Source of the DNA: Streptomyces sp. FIT100
GTDB taxonomy: Bacteria > Actinomycetota > Actinomycetes > Streptomycetales > Streptomycetaceae
Assembly (NCBI RefSeq): GCF_024584805.1
Contig: NZ_CP075715.1
Coordinates: forward strand, 4,580,526-4,644,525
Length of the DNA: 64,000 nt
Direction: 5' to 3'
Position 1 is the first letter of the stretch; the number at the start of each line of letters is the position of its first letter. Under the pieces are notes generated by a model that saw only the letters and a list, made by a program, of their open reading frames with translations, was not told the origin of the DNA and ran no database searches. Below are positions 23,974-32,127 of this stretch, piece after piece. Both the position numbers and the translations under genes were made by a program.

Positions 23974-24630
23974 ATGGGCGCTGTGGGAGCCGGGCGGAGC
24001 GGGAAGCGGATGCCGCGCGCCGTGCGGGAGCGGCAGATGCTGGACGCCGCGGTGCGCACGTTCGGGCAGCGCGGGTACCGGGCGGCGTCGATGGACGAGA
24101 TCGCCGAACTGGCCGGGGTGTCCAAGCCGCTGGTCTATCTGTATCTGAACTCCAAGGAGGACCTGTTCACGGCGTGCATCCGGCGCGAGGCCGGGGCGCT
24201 GGTCGAGGCGGTGCGGGCCGCGGTGGAGCCGGGGCTGCCCGCCGACCGGCAACTGTGGGAGGGGCTTTCGGCGTTCTTCCGGCACACCGCGGAGCACCCG
24301 GACGCGTGGGCGGTGCTGCACCGGCAGGCGCGGACGCACGGCGAGCCGTTCGCCGCCGAGGCGGCGGTGATGCGGGACGAGATCGTGGCGTTCGTGACCG
24401 GGCTGATCGGGGCCGCCGCGCGGGAGGCGCACGGGGACGGGGAGCTCGCCGACCGGGATGTCGCCGGGCTCGCGCAGGCGCTGGTGGGCGCGGCCGAGTC
24501 GCTCGCAGGATGGGCGAACGAGACCCCCGGCGTCTCCGCGAAGGAGGCCGCGGCGACGCTGATGAACTTCGCCTGGGCGGGCCTCGGCAGCCTCATGCGG
24601 GGCGAGCGGTGGTCGCCGTCCGGCCGATGA
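23974..24630 (+). CDS. TetR/AcrR family regulator (probable fatty-acid locus repressor)
   Basis: A 218-residue regulator. The DNA-binding HTH spans about residues 18-64 (RQMLDAAVRTFGQRGYRAASMDEIAELAGVSKPLVYLYLNSKEDL), followed by an all-helical ligand domain. Such regulators beside acyl-metabolism genes usually sense acyl-CoA. It converges with the MaoC gene, with a 38-base 3' overlap. Related 14-bp operators occur at its own promoter and between the fabG and thiolase genes. GGAGGAAGG precedes the ATG. Confidence 0.9.
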   Translation: MGAVGAGRSGKRMPRAVRERQMLDAAVRTFGQRGYRAASMDEIAELAGVSKPLVYLYLNSKEDLFTACIRREAGALVEAVRAAVEPGLPADRQLWEGLSAFFRHTAEHPDAWAVLHRQARTHGEPFAAEAAVMRDEIVAFVTGLIGAAAREAHGDGELADRDVAGLAQALVGAAESLAGWANETPGVSAKEAAATLMNFAWAGLGSLMRGERWSPSGR

Positions 24631-25561
24631 GGTGGACGCGGCCGTTGCGAGGGTCCCGTAGCTCGAAGACTCCCCCGTCGCCCTCGTCGCTCCCGTTGCC
24701 CTCGTTGCTCTCGTCGGCCCCCTCGCCCACGGCGTACTCGACGGTGCCGGGCAGCAGGACCGGCGCCCTGAACTCCGCCTCGGCGTAACGGATCCCGCCC
24801 GGGTGCGGCTGTTCGGCCAGGCAGCGGGCGAACGTCCACATGCCGTGCGCGACGGCCCGGCGGAAGCCGAAGGCGCGGGCGGTGAGCGCGTACAGATGGA
24901 TGGGGTTGCGGTCGCCCGATGCCGCGGCGTACCGGCGCCCGAGGTCCGCGGGGAGCGGCCACCGCGCCTGTGCGGTCGTCGTCCCGGCTGTCGCTTCGGG
25001 CGACGGCGAGGGCAAGGGCGAGGGCGAGGGCGTGATCGTGCGTACGTCGTCGGGGCGGGCGTGCCGGTGCAGATAGCGGCTGCGCGACTCCCATACGAGC
25101 TCGCCGCCCTCGCCGCCTTCGCCGCCCTCACCGCCGAGCCGGGCCTCGGTCACCATCGTCACCTCCGTACCGCGCCGGTGCGGGGTGAGTCCGGCCGCGT
25201 ACACGCACAGGGTGGGGGCGTCGGTGGGCAGCAGCGGCCGGTGCCGGGTGATCTCGATGTACGTGTGCACCAGCCCGAGCAGCGGCAGCGGGAAGGCCCG
25301 TCCGGCCATCAGCCGCATCGCGAGCGGGAAGCCGAGGACGTGCGGGTAGGTGAGCGGGAGCGCGCCGCTCTCGGAGAAGCCGCAGACGCGTGCGTACGCG
25401 GCGAGGCGCCCCGCGTCGACCGCCGCGGCCGGGACCACGAGCCGCGTCTGCGGCAAGGCGGCGCCCTCCCGCACGCGGCGCTTGAGCGGCGACGCGAGGG
25501 CTCCGCGCAGGAGGGCGGGGCCGAGTGGTGGAGGGGCGGCCAGGGTGCGGGTGGTTTCCAT
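24593..25561 (-). CDS. MaoC-type (R)-hydroxyacyl dehydratase, HtdX-like
   Basis: A 322-residue protein with two hot-dog halves. The C-terminal half carries the hydratase motif AAASGDRNPIHLYALTARAFGF with Asp and His in the usual spacing, then AVAHGMW. The N-terminal half (YPHVLGFPLAMRLMAG, LGLVHTYIEI) is the substrate-binding repeat. It should hydrate or dehydrate 2-enoyl-CoA/ACP intermediates. A Ser-Pro repeat (about residues 177-190) and Glu/Gly runs (GGEGGEGGEGG and NEGNGSDEGDGG) are insertions. It follows the FabG4-like gene by 123 bases on the same strand, as htdX follows fabG4 in Mycobacterium tuberculosis. Confidence 0.85.
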   Translation of the reverse strand: METTRTLAAPPPLGPALLRGALASPLKRRVREGAALPQTRLVVPAAAVDAGRLAAYARVCGFSESGALPLTYPHVLGFPLAMRLMAGRAFPLPLLGLVHTYIEITRHRPLLPTDAPTLCVYAAGLTPHRRGTEVTMVTEARLGGEGGEGGEGGELVWESRSRYLHRHARPDDVRTITPSPSPLPSPSPEATAGTTTAQARWPLPADLGRRYAAASGDRNPIHLYALTARAFGFRRAVAHGMWTFARCLAEQPHPGGIRYAEAEFRAPVLLPGTVEYAVGEGADESNEGNGSDEGDGGVFELRDPRNGRVHLIGRTATTARPA

Positions 25562-25684
25562 GCGTGGTTCCTCTGCCTCGTTGCCGGGTGCGGGCCGGCG
25601 GGTGGTCGTGCCCGCCCGTTCCGCCCCGCGGACGGCTGCGGGCCACCAGTCGGGACGGACGGGGTGGGCCGGTGGGCGGGAGCG

Positions 25685-27172
25685 TCACGCTCCCAGCAGG
25701 GACTGGCCGCAGACGCGGACCACCTGGCCGTTCACCGCGGCCGACGCCGGGTGGGACAGCCAGGCCGTCGTCTCCGCCACGTCGTCCGGGAGGCCGCCCT
25801 GGGCGAGGGAGTTCATGCGGCGGCCGGCCTCGCGGATGAGGAAGGGGACCGCGGCGGTCATCCGGGTCTCGATGAAACCGGGGGCCACCGCGTTGACCGT
25901 CACGCCGTGGTGCGCGGCCGCGCGGGGGGCCAGTGAGCGGACCATGCCGATGATTCCGGCCTTGGAGGCCGCGTAGTTGGTCTGCCCGGTGTTGCCGGCG
26001 ATGCCCGCGATGGAGGCGGTGGCGACGACACGGCCGCCCGGTCGCAGTGCGCCGGACTTCAGCAGGGTGTCGGTGGTGTCGAGCACCGCGGCGAGATTGA
26101 CGTCGAGGACGGAGGCCCACCGGTCCGCGGACATGTTGGCGAGGCGCCGGTCCCGGGTGATTCCGGCGTTGTGGATCAGGATGTCGAGCCCGTCGCCGGT
26201 GGCCGCGGCCATCCGGTCGGCCGCGTCGGCCGCCGTGATGTCGAGCGGCAGCGCGCTGCCGCCCAGCGCCTCGGCGGTGCGGAGCAGATCGGCCTGGGCC
26301 GCGGGCACGTCGAGGCAGACGACATGGGCGCCGTCGCGGGCGAGCGCACCGGCGACGGCGGCGCCGATACCGCGTGCGGCGCCGGTGACCAGAGCGGTGC
26401 GTCCGGCCAACGGCCGCGACCAGTCCCCGGACCAGACTCCGGACCAGTCCCCGGCCCAACCCGCGGCCCGGTCCGCGGCGGTCCTGTCCCGGGACGCGTC
26501 TTCGGGCCCGTTGCCCGCGCTGCCGCTGGTGCCATCGGGCCCCTCACCCGACCGGCCGCTCGGGCCGCTCGGGCCGCCGGACCCGGAGCCCGTTCCGCCG
26601 CCGGTGCGGGCGCCGATCTCCACGACCTGGCCGCTCACGTACGCCGACCTGGGCGACAGCAGGAAGCGCAGCGTCGACTCCGCCTCCTGCACTGCCCCGC
26701 CCACCCGCACCAGATTGACCGTCCTGCCCCGGCCGATCTCCTTGCCGAGGGAGCGGACGAACCCTTCCAGCGCCTGCTGAGCGGCCGCCTGGTGATGGTC
26801 CGTCGGCGACGGCGGCGCGCCCAGCACCACGACGCGCCCGCTCGCCGCGACGGACCGTACGACGGGGTGCAGCGCCGCGTGCACCCCGGCGAGCGCGCCC
26901 GCCGTGGCGACTCCGGTCGCGTCCAGGACGACCGCGGCGGGCCGTTCGGACGCCGTGGCCACGGGCAGGCCGGTACGGGCCAGGACCGCGCCGAGCGCCG
27001 CGTCGGCAGGACCGGCGGCCGTCAGGTGCAGCAACTCCCCGTCCAGCGAGGGCCGCTCGGGCGACCAACGCCGCAGGACGGCCGGTTCCGGGAGCCCGAG
27101 GCGGTGTGTGAGGAACCGGCCGGGTGCCGTGCGGGCGAAGCGCTGATAGCGGTCGGGGGTGCGGTCGGCCAT
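25685..27172 (-). CDS. 3-oxoacyl-(ACP/CoA) reductase, long FabG4 type
   Basis: A 495-residue, high-molecular-weight FabG with two Rossmann domains. Residues 1-190 form a degenerate flavodoxin-like domain; residues 255-495 are the active SDR. Cofactor loop VTGAARGIGAAV, NAG (ILIHNAGIT), and catalytic Ser/Tyr/Lys in ATASIAG and NYAASKAG are visible. It reduces 3-oxoacyl-CoA/ACP with NAD(P)H. Between the domains is an unusually long Gly/Ser/Asp linker of about 60 residues (GSGSGGPSGPSGRSGEGPDG and on), ending in Trp-Ser/Asp repeats (GDWSGVWSGDWS). Divergent from the thiolase gene with a shared operator region. Confidence 0.9.
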   Translation of the reverse strand: MADRTPDRYQRFARTAPGRFLTHRLGLPEPAVLRRWSPERPSLDGELLHLTAAGPADAALGAVLARTGLPVATASERPAAVVLDATGVATAGALAGVHAALHPVVRSVAASGRVVVLGAPPSPTDHHQAAAQQALEGFVRSLGKEIGRGRTVNLVRVGGAVQEAESTLRFLLSPRSAYVSGQVVEIGARTGGGTGSGSGGPSGPSGRSGEGPDGTSGSAGNGPEDASRDRTAADRAAGWAGDWSGVWSGDWSRPLAGRTALVTGAARGIGAAVAGALARDGAHVVCLDVPAAQADLLRTAEALGGSALPLDITAADAADRMAAATGDGLDILIHNAGITRDRRLANMSADRWASVLDVNLAAVLDTTDTLLKSGALRPGGRVVATASIAGIAGNTGQTNYAASKAGIIGMVRSLAPRAAAHHGVTVNAVAPGFIETRMTAAVPFLIREAGRRMNSLAQGGLPDDVAETTAWLSHPASAAVNGQVVRVCGQSLLGA

Positions 27173-27201
27173 GGTTGTCCGGACTCCAGCTGGGTCGTAG
27201 A

Positions 27202-27237
27202 TTGACGCCGGGTTTTTACTCCAGAGTAAGGTTACTC
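27202..27237. promoter_or_regulatory. Operator/promoter between fabG-like and thiolase genes
   Basis: The 14-bp perfect palindrome TTACTCCAGAGTAA lies at 27216-27229, and a third half-site TTACTC at 27232-27237. A candidate promoter for the thiolase gene, TTGACG (27202-27207) and TAAGGT (27227-27232, 19-base spacer), overlaps it. The TetR protein encoded at 23974 is the likely binder. Confidence 0.6.
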
Positions 27238-27258
27238 AAGGGTCAGGAGCTGGTCGAG

Positions 27259-28521
27259 ATGTACCTCCACGAGATCCGCAGGGTCGCGATCGTCGGCGGC
27301 AGCCGCATCCCGTTCGCCCGTTCCGACGGCCCCTACGCCACCGCCTCCAACCAGGAGCTGCTCACCGCCGCCCTGAACGGCCTCGTGGAGCGGTACGGCC
27401 TCCGGGCGCGGGGCGCGGTGGGCGAGTTCGTCGCGGGCGCGGTCCTCAAGCACAGCCGCGACTTCAACCTCGCCCGCGAGACCGTCCTCGGCTCTGCCCT
27501 CGACCCGCACACCCCCGCGTACGACATCCAGCAGGCGTGCGGCACCGGCCTCCAGGCGGTCATCGCCGCCGCCAACAAGATCGCGCTCGGCGCGATCGAC
27601 TCCGCGGTCGCGGGCGGCGCGGACACCACCAGCGACGCGCCACTCGGCGTCAACGACGAGCTGCGCAGGCTGCTCCTCGAAGCCCGCCGCGCGAAGAGCA
27701 CGGGCGCCAGGCTCAGGGCCCTCGCCCGGGTGCGCCCGAGGCACCTCGTCCCCGACATCCCGCGCAACGCCGAGCCGCGCACCGGCCTGTCCATGGGCGA
27801 GCACGCGGCGATCACCGCCCGGAAGTGGGGCGTCTCCCGCGAGGCCCAGGACGAACTGGCCGCCACCAGCCACCAGCGGCTCGCCGCCGCGTACGAGCGC
27901 GGCTTCCTGGACGACCTCGTCGTCCCCTTCCGCGGCCTGGCCAGGGACCAGAACCTGCGCCCCGGCTCGACGGCGGAGAAGCTCGCCGCGCTGAAGCCCG
28001 TCTTCGGCACGGACCACGAGAACGCGACGATGACCGCCGGGAACTCCACGCCGCTGACGGACGGCGCCGCCGTCGTGCTCCTCGCGAGCGAGGAGTGGGC
28101 GCGGGAGCGGGGGCTCGACGTCCTCGCGTACCTCACGGCGTACGAGACGGCCGCGGTGGACTACGTGGACGGGGAGGAGGGGCTGCTGATGGCGCCGGCG
28201 CACGCCGTGCCCCGGATGCTGGAGCGCACCGGGCTCGGCATCGGGGACTTCGACCTCGTCGAGATCCACGAGGCGTTCGCCTCCCAGGTGCTCGCCACCC
28301 TCGCGGCCTGGGAGGAGCAGGGGCTCGCTCCGGTGGACCGTGCGCGGCTGAACGTCGCGGGCTCGTCGCTGGCCACCGGGCACCCCTTCGCGGCCACCGG
28401 CGCCCGTGTCGTCGCCACGCTCGCCAAGCTGCTGGCCGAGCGGGACGCGCCGGGGCGCGGTCTGGTCTCCGTCTGCGCGGCGGGCGGCCAGGGCGTCACG
28501 GCCATCCTGGAGCGGTCGTAG
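27259..28521 (+). CDS. Acetyl-CoA C-acetyltransferase / thiolase (FadA2/FadI type)
   Basis: A 420-residue thiolase that cleaves 3-ketoacyl-CoA or condenses acyl-CoAs. The nucleophilic Cys lies in QQACGTGLQAV. The second half has NSTPLTDGAAVVLL, the DLVEIHEAFASQ block, GSSLATGHPFAATGARV (His of GHP) and the C-terminal acid/base Cys in SVCAAGGQG. Start ATG 27259 has GGAG 10 bases upstream; an open extension upstream crosses the operator and is not translated. Gene order (MaoC and FabG on one strand, thiolase divergent) matches htdX-fabG4-fadA2 of mycobacteria. Confidence 0.92.
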   Translation: MYLHEIRRVAIVGGSRIPFARSDGPYATASNQELLTAALNGLVERYGLRARGAVGEFVAGAVLKHSRDFNLARETVLGSALDPHTPAYDIQQACGTGLQAVIAAANKIALGAIDSAVAGGADTTSDAPLGVNDELRRLLLEARRAKSTGARLRALARVRPRHLVPDIPRNAEPRTGLSMGEHAAITARKWGVSREAQDELAATSHQRLAAAYERGFLDDLVVPFRGLARDQNLRPGSTAEKLAALKPVFGTDHENATMTAGNSTPLTDGAAVVLLASEEWARERGLDVLAYLTAYETAAVDYVDGEEGLLMAPAHAVPRMLERTGLGIGDFDLVEIHEAFASQVLATLAAWEEQGLAPVDRARLNVAGSSLATGHPFAATGARVVATLAKLLAERDAPGRGLVSVCAAGGQGVTAILERS

Positions 28522-28567
28522 GGTCCTGGGACTTCATGACCCCAGGGGCGACGGGGCCGGTGGCCGG

Positions 28568-28966
28568 TCAGACGTGGGTGAGCCGCCAGTCCCGCAGCAC
28601 CGCGTCCACGTCGTACGGCACCAGCCTGAGCGGCGGGCCCTGGGGCGGGCGGTGCAGTGCGGCGGTGATCCTGGCGTTGATGTCCTCGATGATGCGCCGC
28701 ACCGCGGCCTCGGACGGGGCCCGGCGCGCCGCTTCCAGCGCGTCCTCGGCCTGCTTGCGCAGGGCGAGGGACGGTGGCAGGTACGACAGGCCCTCGCGGT
28801 GCATCTTGCCCTTGATCCACCACATGTCGTCGTACGCGTCACCGCTCTCCGGCAGGGGCATGCCCATGCCGGGCAGATCCTTGAAGTCGCCGCGCTCCGT
28901 CGCTTCCCGGATCTGCTTGTCGGCCCACGACTCGAAGCTGACGCCTGGCGGCTTACGCTCGGTCAT
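28568..28966 (-). CDS. DUF1992 (DnaJ-homologue subfamily C28-like) protein
   Basis: A 132-residue protein. SFESWADKQIREATERGDFKDLPGMGMPLP is the signature of DUF1992, the conserved region of DNAJC28-type proteins, which lack the J domain when free-standing. The rest is helical and charged (LRKQAEDALEAARRAPSEAAVRRIIEDINARI). Function is not established; a membrane-trafficking or chaperone-adaptor role has been proposed for eukaryotic relatives. It converges with the thiolase gene and diverges from a GNAT gene. Confidence 0.85.
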   Translation of the reverse strand: MTERKPPGVSFESWADKQIREATERGDFKDLPGMGMPLPESGDAYDDMWWIKGKMHREGLSYLPPSLALRKQAEDALEAARRAPSEAAVRRIIEDINARITAALHRPPQGPPLRLVPYDVDAVLRDWRLTHV

Positions 28967-29033
28967 GTCTCCAGGGTAGGAGAAATACGCCCGCCCAGGG
29001 GGTCTTCCTCCGGGTCTCTGCGAGACTCGAAGG

Positions 29034-29519
29034 GTGCTGATCAGAGACGCGAAGAGTGACGACTGGGACCGTATCTGGCCGTTCTGGCAGCGGATCGTGG
29101 CGGCGGGGGAGACCTACACCTGGGACCCGGACACGCCGGAGCCGGCAGCCCGCGCGCTGTGGATGGCCCCGGCGAACCGGGTGTTCGTGGTGGAGGACCC
29201 GGAGGGCGGCGCGGTCGTCGCCTCGGCGTACCTGCGGCCCAACTACGGCGGCCCGGCGGCGGGCATCGCCAACGCGGCGTTCATGGTCGACCCCGAGCGG
29301 GCGGGGCGGGGGACCGGGCGGAGGCTGGCCGAGCACGTGCTGGAGCAGGCGCGGGCCGACGGGTACACGGGGATGGTCTTCAACGCGGTCGTGGAGACCA
29401 ATCCGGCGGTGCGGCTCTGGGAGTCGCTGGGCTTCCGGATCCTCGGGACCGTACCGGGCGCCTTCCGGCATCCGGTCCACGGCACGGTCGGGCTGAACGT
29501 CATGTTCCGGGAGCTGTGA
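29034..29519 (+). CDS. GNAT family N-acetyltransferase (phosphinothricin-acetyltransferase-like)
   Basis: A 161-residue acetyltransferase. Motif A is VDPERAGRGTGRRLAEHVLEQA (GRGTG binds the CoA pyrophosphate), and AVVETNPAVRLWESLGFRILGTVPGAFRHP is the helix-4/strand-5 block typical of the Pat/RimI-like branch. GTG start at 29034 gives LIRDAKSDDW, the common N terminus. Single gene with its own terminator. Substrate unknown. Confidence 0.85.
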   Translation: MLIRDAKSDDWDRIWPFWQRIVAAGETYTWDPDTPEPAARALWMAPANRVFVVEDPEGGAVVASAYLRPNYGGPAAGIANAAFMVDPERAGRGTGRRLAEHVLEQARADGYTGMVFNAVVETNPAVRLWESLGFRILGTVPGAFRHPVHGTVGLNVMFREL

Positions 29520-29545
29520 CAGCCCCGCAGAAGACCTCAAGAGGC

Positions 29546-29577
29546 AGGAGCCCCGTTCCGTACAGAACGGGGCTCCT
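29546..29577. terminator. Bidirectional terminator between GNAT and cold-shock genes
   Basis: AGGAGCCCCGTTC (29546-29558) pairs exactly with 29565-29577 around a 6-base loop. It lies between the ends of two convergent genes, 26 bases after the GNAT stop. Confidence 0.85.
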
Positions 29578-29618
29578 TGGGTACTGCTAAGTCGTGCGCG
29601 ATCGCCGACCCGGGCAAC

Positions 29619-29822
29619 TTAGGCCGGGGTGACGTTCTCCGCCTGGGGGCCCTTCGGGCCCTGGGTGACGTCGAAGTTCACGACCTGGTTCTCCTCCAGG
29701 GAGCGGAAACCAGACGCGTTGATCGCGGAGTAGTGGACGAAGACATCCGGGCCGCCGCCGTCCTGGGCGATGAAGCCGAAGCCCTTTTCAGCGTTGAACC
29801 ACTTGACGGTTCCGGTAGCCAT
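29619..29822 (-). CDS. Cold-shock domain protein (CspA family)
   Basis: A 67-residue single cold-shock domain with RNP1 (KGFGFIAQ) and RNP2 (VFVHYSAI) motifs on a five-strand OB fold; it binds single-stranded nucleic acid as an RNA chaperone. The sequence starts MATGTVKWFNAEKG. GGAGGGCTT just before the ATG is a strong Shine-Dalgarno. The frame happens to stay open 51 codons upstream, but that part is the untranslated leader, with a hairpin and U-tract. One of several csp genes expected in the genome. Confidence 0.96.
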   Translation of the reverse strand: MATGTVKWFNAEKGFGFIAQDGGGPDVFVHYSAINASGFRSLEENQVVNFDVTQGPKGPQAENVTPA

Positions 29823-29872
29823 AAGCCCTCCTTGGGCCAAAGGGTTGCCCTGCTCCAGAACCTGCAAACAAG

Positions 29873-29913
29873 TCTGAAAAACAAAAGCCTGCGGGTTACA
29901 TGCTCCGCAGGCT
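29873..29913 (-). terminator. Terminator-like hairpin with U-tract inside the csp 5' leader
   Basis: On the minus strand AGCCTGCGG (29913-29905) pairs exactly with CCGCAGGCT (29894-29886) around a 10-base loop, then runs into CTTTTGTTTTTC. This is a textbook intrinsic terminator shape, yet it lies about 50-90 bases before the csp start codon. It could attenuate csp or end a short leader RNA. Confidence 0.7.
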
Positions 29914-30079
29914 CTGTACTGCAAGGGAAACCAAACTGCAACTTGCGTTGAGCGTAGCACGCAGGGTGTTCGCATGGGTAGAGGGAAAGATCACGTCACC
30001 CGGATGTTTGATGCCCGCTTGACAAGCTGACGGTCGCGGCGCGCCGTACCCCGCTCATTCCCAGGGCCACCCACGGGTC

Positions 30080-30085
30080 TAGCCT
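30080..30085 (+). promoter_or_regulatory. Predicted -10 box of mqnA; probably leaderless transcript
   Basis: TAGCCT ends 6 bases before the GTG at 30092, with no Shine-Dalgarno between them. Confidence 0.45.
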
Positions 30086-30091
30086 CGCGCT

Positions 30092-30994
30092 GTGGACAGT
30101 CATGCAGAACCCGCGGAACACGCGGAGAACGCCGCCGCCGACGGCGACCGTCGCAGCCGGCCACGCGTCGGTCACATCCAGTTCCTGAACTGCCTGCCCC
30201 TCTACTGGGGCCTGGCCCGCACCGGAACGCTGCTCGACCTGGAGCTCACCAAGGACACCCCGGAGAAGCTCTCCGAGCAGCTGGTCCGCGGTGACCTCGA
30301 CATCGGCCCCATCACCCTCGTCGAGTACCTCCGCAACGCCGACGGCCTCGTCGCCTTCCCCGACCTCGCGGTCGGCTGCGACGGCCCCGTCATGTCCTGC
30401 GTGATCGTGTCGCAGGTGCCGCTCGACCGGCTGGACGGCGCGAGGGTCGCCCTCGGGTCCACCTCGCGCACCTCGGTACGCCTCGCCCAGCTGCTCCTCG
30501 CCGAGCAGTACGGCGTGGCGCCCGACTACTACGCGTGCCCGCCCGACCTCGGCGTGATGATGCAGGAGGCGGAGGCGGCGGTGCTGATCGGGGACGCGGC
30601 CCTGCGCGCCTCGCTGCACGACGCGCCCCGCCTCGGCCTGCGCGTCCACGACCTGGGGCAGATGTGGAAGGACTGGACCGGGCTGCCGTTCGTCTTCGCG
30701 GTCTGGGCGGCACGCAGGGACTATCTGGAGCGCGAGCCCGGTGTCGTACGGAAGGTCCACGAGGCGTTCCTGGCCTCGCGTGACCTGTCGCTGGACGAGG
30801 TCGGGAAGGTCGCCGAGCAGGCGTCGCGCTGGGAGGTCTTCGACGCGAAGCTGCTGGAGCGCTACTTCACGACGCTCGACTTCCGCTTCGGGGCCGAGCA
30901 GCTCGCCGGGGTACGGGAGTTCGCGCGCAGGACCGGGCCGACCACCGGGTTCCCGGCGGACGTACGGGTGGAGCTGCTCGGCGCCGGGGGCTAG
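30092..30994 (+). CDS. mqnA: Chorismate dehydratase MqnA
   Basis: A 300-residue MqnA/MqnD-family enzyme that dehydrates chorismate to 3-[(1-carboxyvinyl)oxy]benzoate, the first step of the futalosine pathway; its product feeds MqnE. The periplasmic-binding-protein-like fold is seen in RVGHIQFLNCLPLYWGL, LDIGPITLVEYLRNAD, SRTSVRLAQLLL and MQEAEAAVLIGDAAL. The first 25 residues are an Ala/Glu/Asp-rich extension. The stop codon is the TAG of the CTAG flank of a MITE-like element, so the last residues may have been replaced by its insertion. Confidence 0.94.
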   Translation: MDSHAEPAEHAENAAADGDRRSRPRVGHIQFLNCLPLYWGLARTGTLLDLELTKDTPEKLSEQLVRGDLDIGPITLVEYLRNADGLVAFPDLAVGCDGPVMSCVIVSQVPLDRLDGARVALGSTSRTSVRLAQLLLAEQYGVAPDYYACPPDLGVMMQEAEAAVLIGDAALRASLHDAPRLGLRVHDLGQMWKDWTGLPFVFAVWAARRDYLEREPGVVRKVHEAFLASRDLSLDEVGKVAEQASRWEVFDAKLLERYFTTLDFRFGAEQLAGVREFARRTGPTTGFPADVRVELLGAGG

Positions 30995-31084
30995 GTCGTG
31001 TCTGACAAATGGCGCCGTCCGCCCGCAGGGCGGGGTGCGTGCCGGACGCCGCGCACCAGGCGGGATTTGTCAGACACGGCCTAG
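30991..31084. mobile_element. MITE-like element (94 bp) with 19-bp terminal inverted repeats and CTAG flanks
   Basis: Left arm TAGGTCGTGTCTGACAAAT (30992-31010) and right arm 31065-31083 are inverted repeats with one mismatch. CTAG stands at both ends (30991-30994, 31081-31084), consistent with an IS630/Tc1-type element that targets and duplicates TA within CTAG. The interior is GC-rich and non-coding, with a CCGCCCGCAGGGCGG palindrome. It lies exactly between two convergent genes and provides the stop codon of each. I recall similar GTGTCTGACAAAT repeats in streptomycete genomes but cannot verify this here. Confidence 0.75.
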
Positions 31085-32127
31085 GACGAGGGGACGGGGG
31101 CCTGCATGTGCTCGCTGATCCACTGGATCGAGCCGTCCCCCATGCCCTTCATGTAGGTCTTGGCGTTGTGCCCGCCGCCCTGGATGACCTGGAGGCGGGT
31201 CTTGACCGGGCCCTTGGTGTGGTCCCGGATGAAGGTCTTGAGGTTCTTCATCCCGGACTCCCGGGTGCCGATCTGGAACGCCAGATAGACGTCGGTGTCC
31301 TTGGAGCCGGGCTTCGCGCCCAGGAGTTGGGCGAGCTTCTCCGGATTGTTCGCCTGCCGCTCCGGCTCGTGCCCGGCCCACAGCGGGGAGTCCGGGACGG
31401 TGTCGGGTCCGGAGGCGATGACGGCCTTGAACTTGTCCGGGTGCTTCAGCACCGACTTCAGCCCGACGAAGCCGCCGGACGAGGAGCCCATGAATGCCCA
31501 GCCGTCACGGGAGTTGAACGTACGGAAATTCGCCCTGACGAAATCGGGAACGTCTTCCGTCATCCAGGTGCCCATTTTCGGCTGCCCCGGTATATCGCTG
31601 CCGTCGTAGTAGTGCTTGTCGTCCGGGTTGAGGACGGGCATCACGACGACGAAGGGCAGGCTTTTGCCTTCCTTCGACCACTTGCTGATGCTGCTCTGGA
31701 GCTTGAGGTCGGTGCCCATCCAGTAATTGTTCGGATAGCCGCTGCCGCCGGGCAGGGCGATCAGCACCGGAAAGCCGCTGTTGGCGTACTTCTGGTCGAA
31801 GTACTGCTGCGGCGCCCACACCCACACCTTGCCCGTGAAGCCGGACTTCCTGCCGTGAAGGGTCGTCACCCCGATCTTCGTGCCGTCGTCGAGGGTGTTC
31901 TGGGTGGTGAACTCGGCCTTCGGGCCCGTAGGCATGACCGTCCTGGCGGCGGCCTCGGCGGCGCCATCGTCCGGCCGCGCGGCCTGCCGCCCGCCGCCCG
32001 CCGCCGCGGGGGCCTGGGCCGACGGGCCGTCGAAGGAGACCGGGTCCCCCTCGGAGGAGCAGCCCGCGACCAGCACGACAGAGCCGAGAGCGACAGCGGC
32101 CACGAGGGACTTGGTCAGGCTTTTCAT
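31081..32127 (-). CDS. Lipoprotein esterase, antigen-85/esterase D type alpha/beta hydrolase
   Basis: A 348-residue exported lipoprotein. Signal and lipobox end at Cys23 (VVLVAGC), followed by an Ala/Gly-rich linker to residue 60. The hydrolase domain has the oxyanion strand PVLIALPGGSGYPNNYWMG, the nucleophile elbow GSSSGG (serine in the middle), and a late histidine in VIQGGGHNAKTYMKGMG. This is the layout of putative esterases related to mycolyltransferases and esterase D. The physiological ester is unknown. Its stop codon comes from the flanking MITE-like element. Confidence 0.85.
   Translation of the reverse strand: MKSLTKSLVAAVALGSVVLVAGCSSEGDPVSFDGPSAQAPAAAGGGRQAARPDDGAAEAAARTVMPTGPKAEFTTQNTLDDGTKIGVTTLHGRKSGFTGKVWVWAPQQYFDQKYANSGFPVLIALPGGSGYPNNYWMGTDLKLQSSISKWSKEGKSLPFVVVMPVLNPDDKHYYDGSDIPGQPKMGTWMTEDVPDFVRANFRTFNSRDGWAFMGSSSGGFVGLKSVLKHPDKFKAVIASGPDTVPDSPLWAGHEPERQANNPEKLAQLLGAKPGSKDTDVYLAFQIGTRESGMKNLKTFIRDHTKGPVKTRLQVIQGGGHNAKTYMKGMGDGSIQWISEHMQAPVPSS

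Noticed and set aside
29823..29975. N-terminal extension of the cold-shock protein to 118 residues
   Set aside because: Family length is 67 residues, the true ATG has a strong Shine-Dalgarno, and the extension contains a terminator hairpin.
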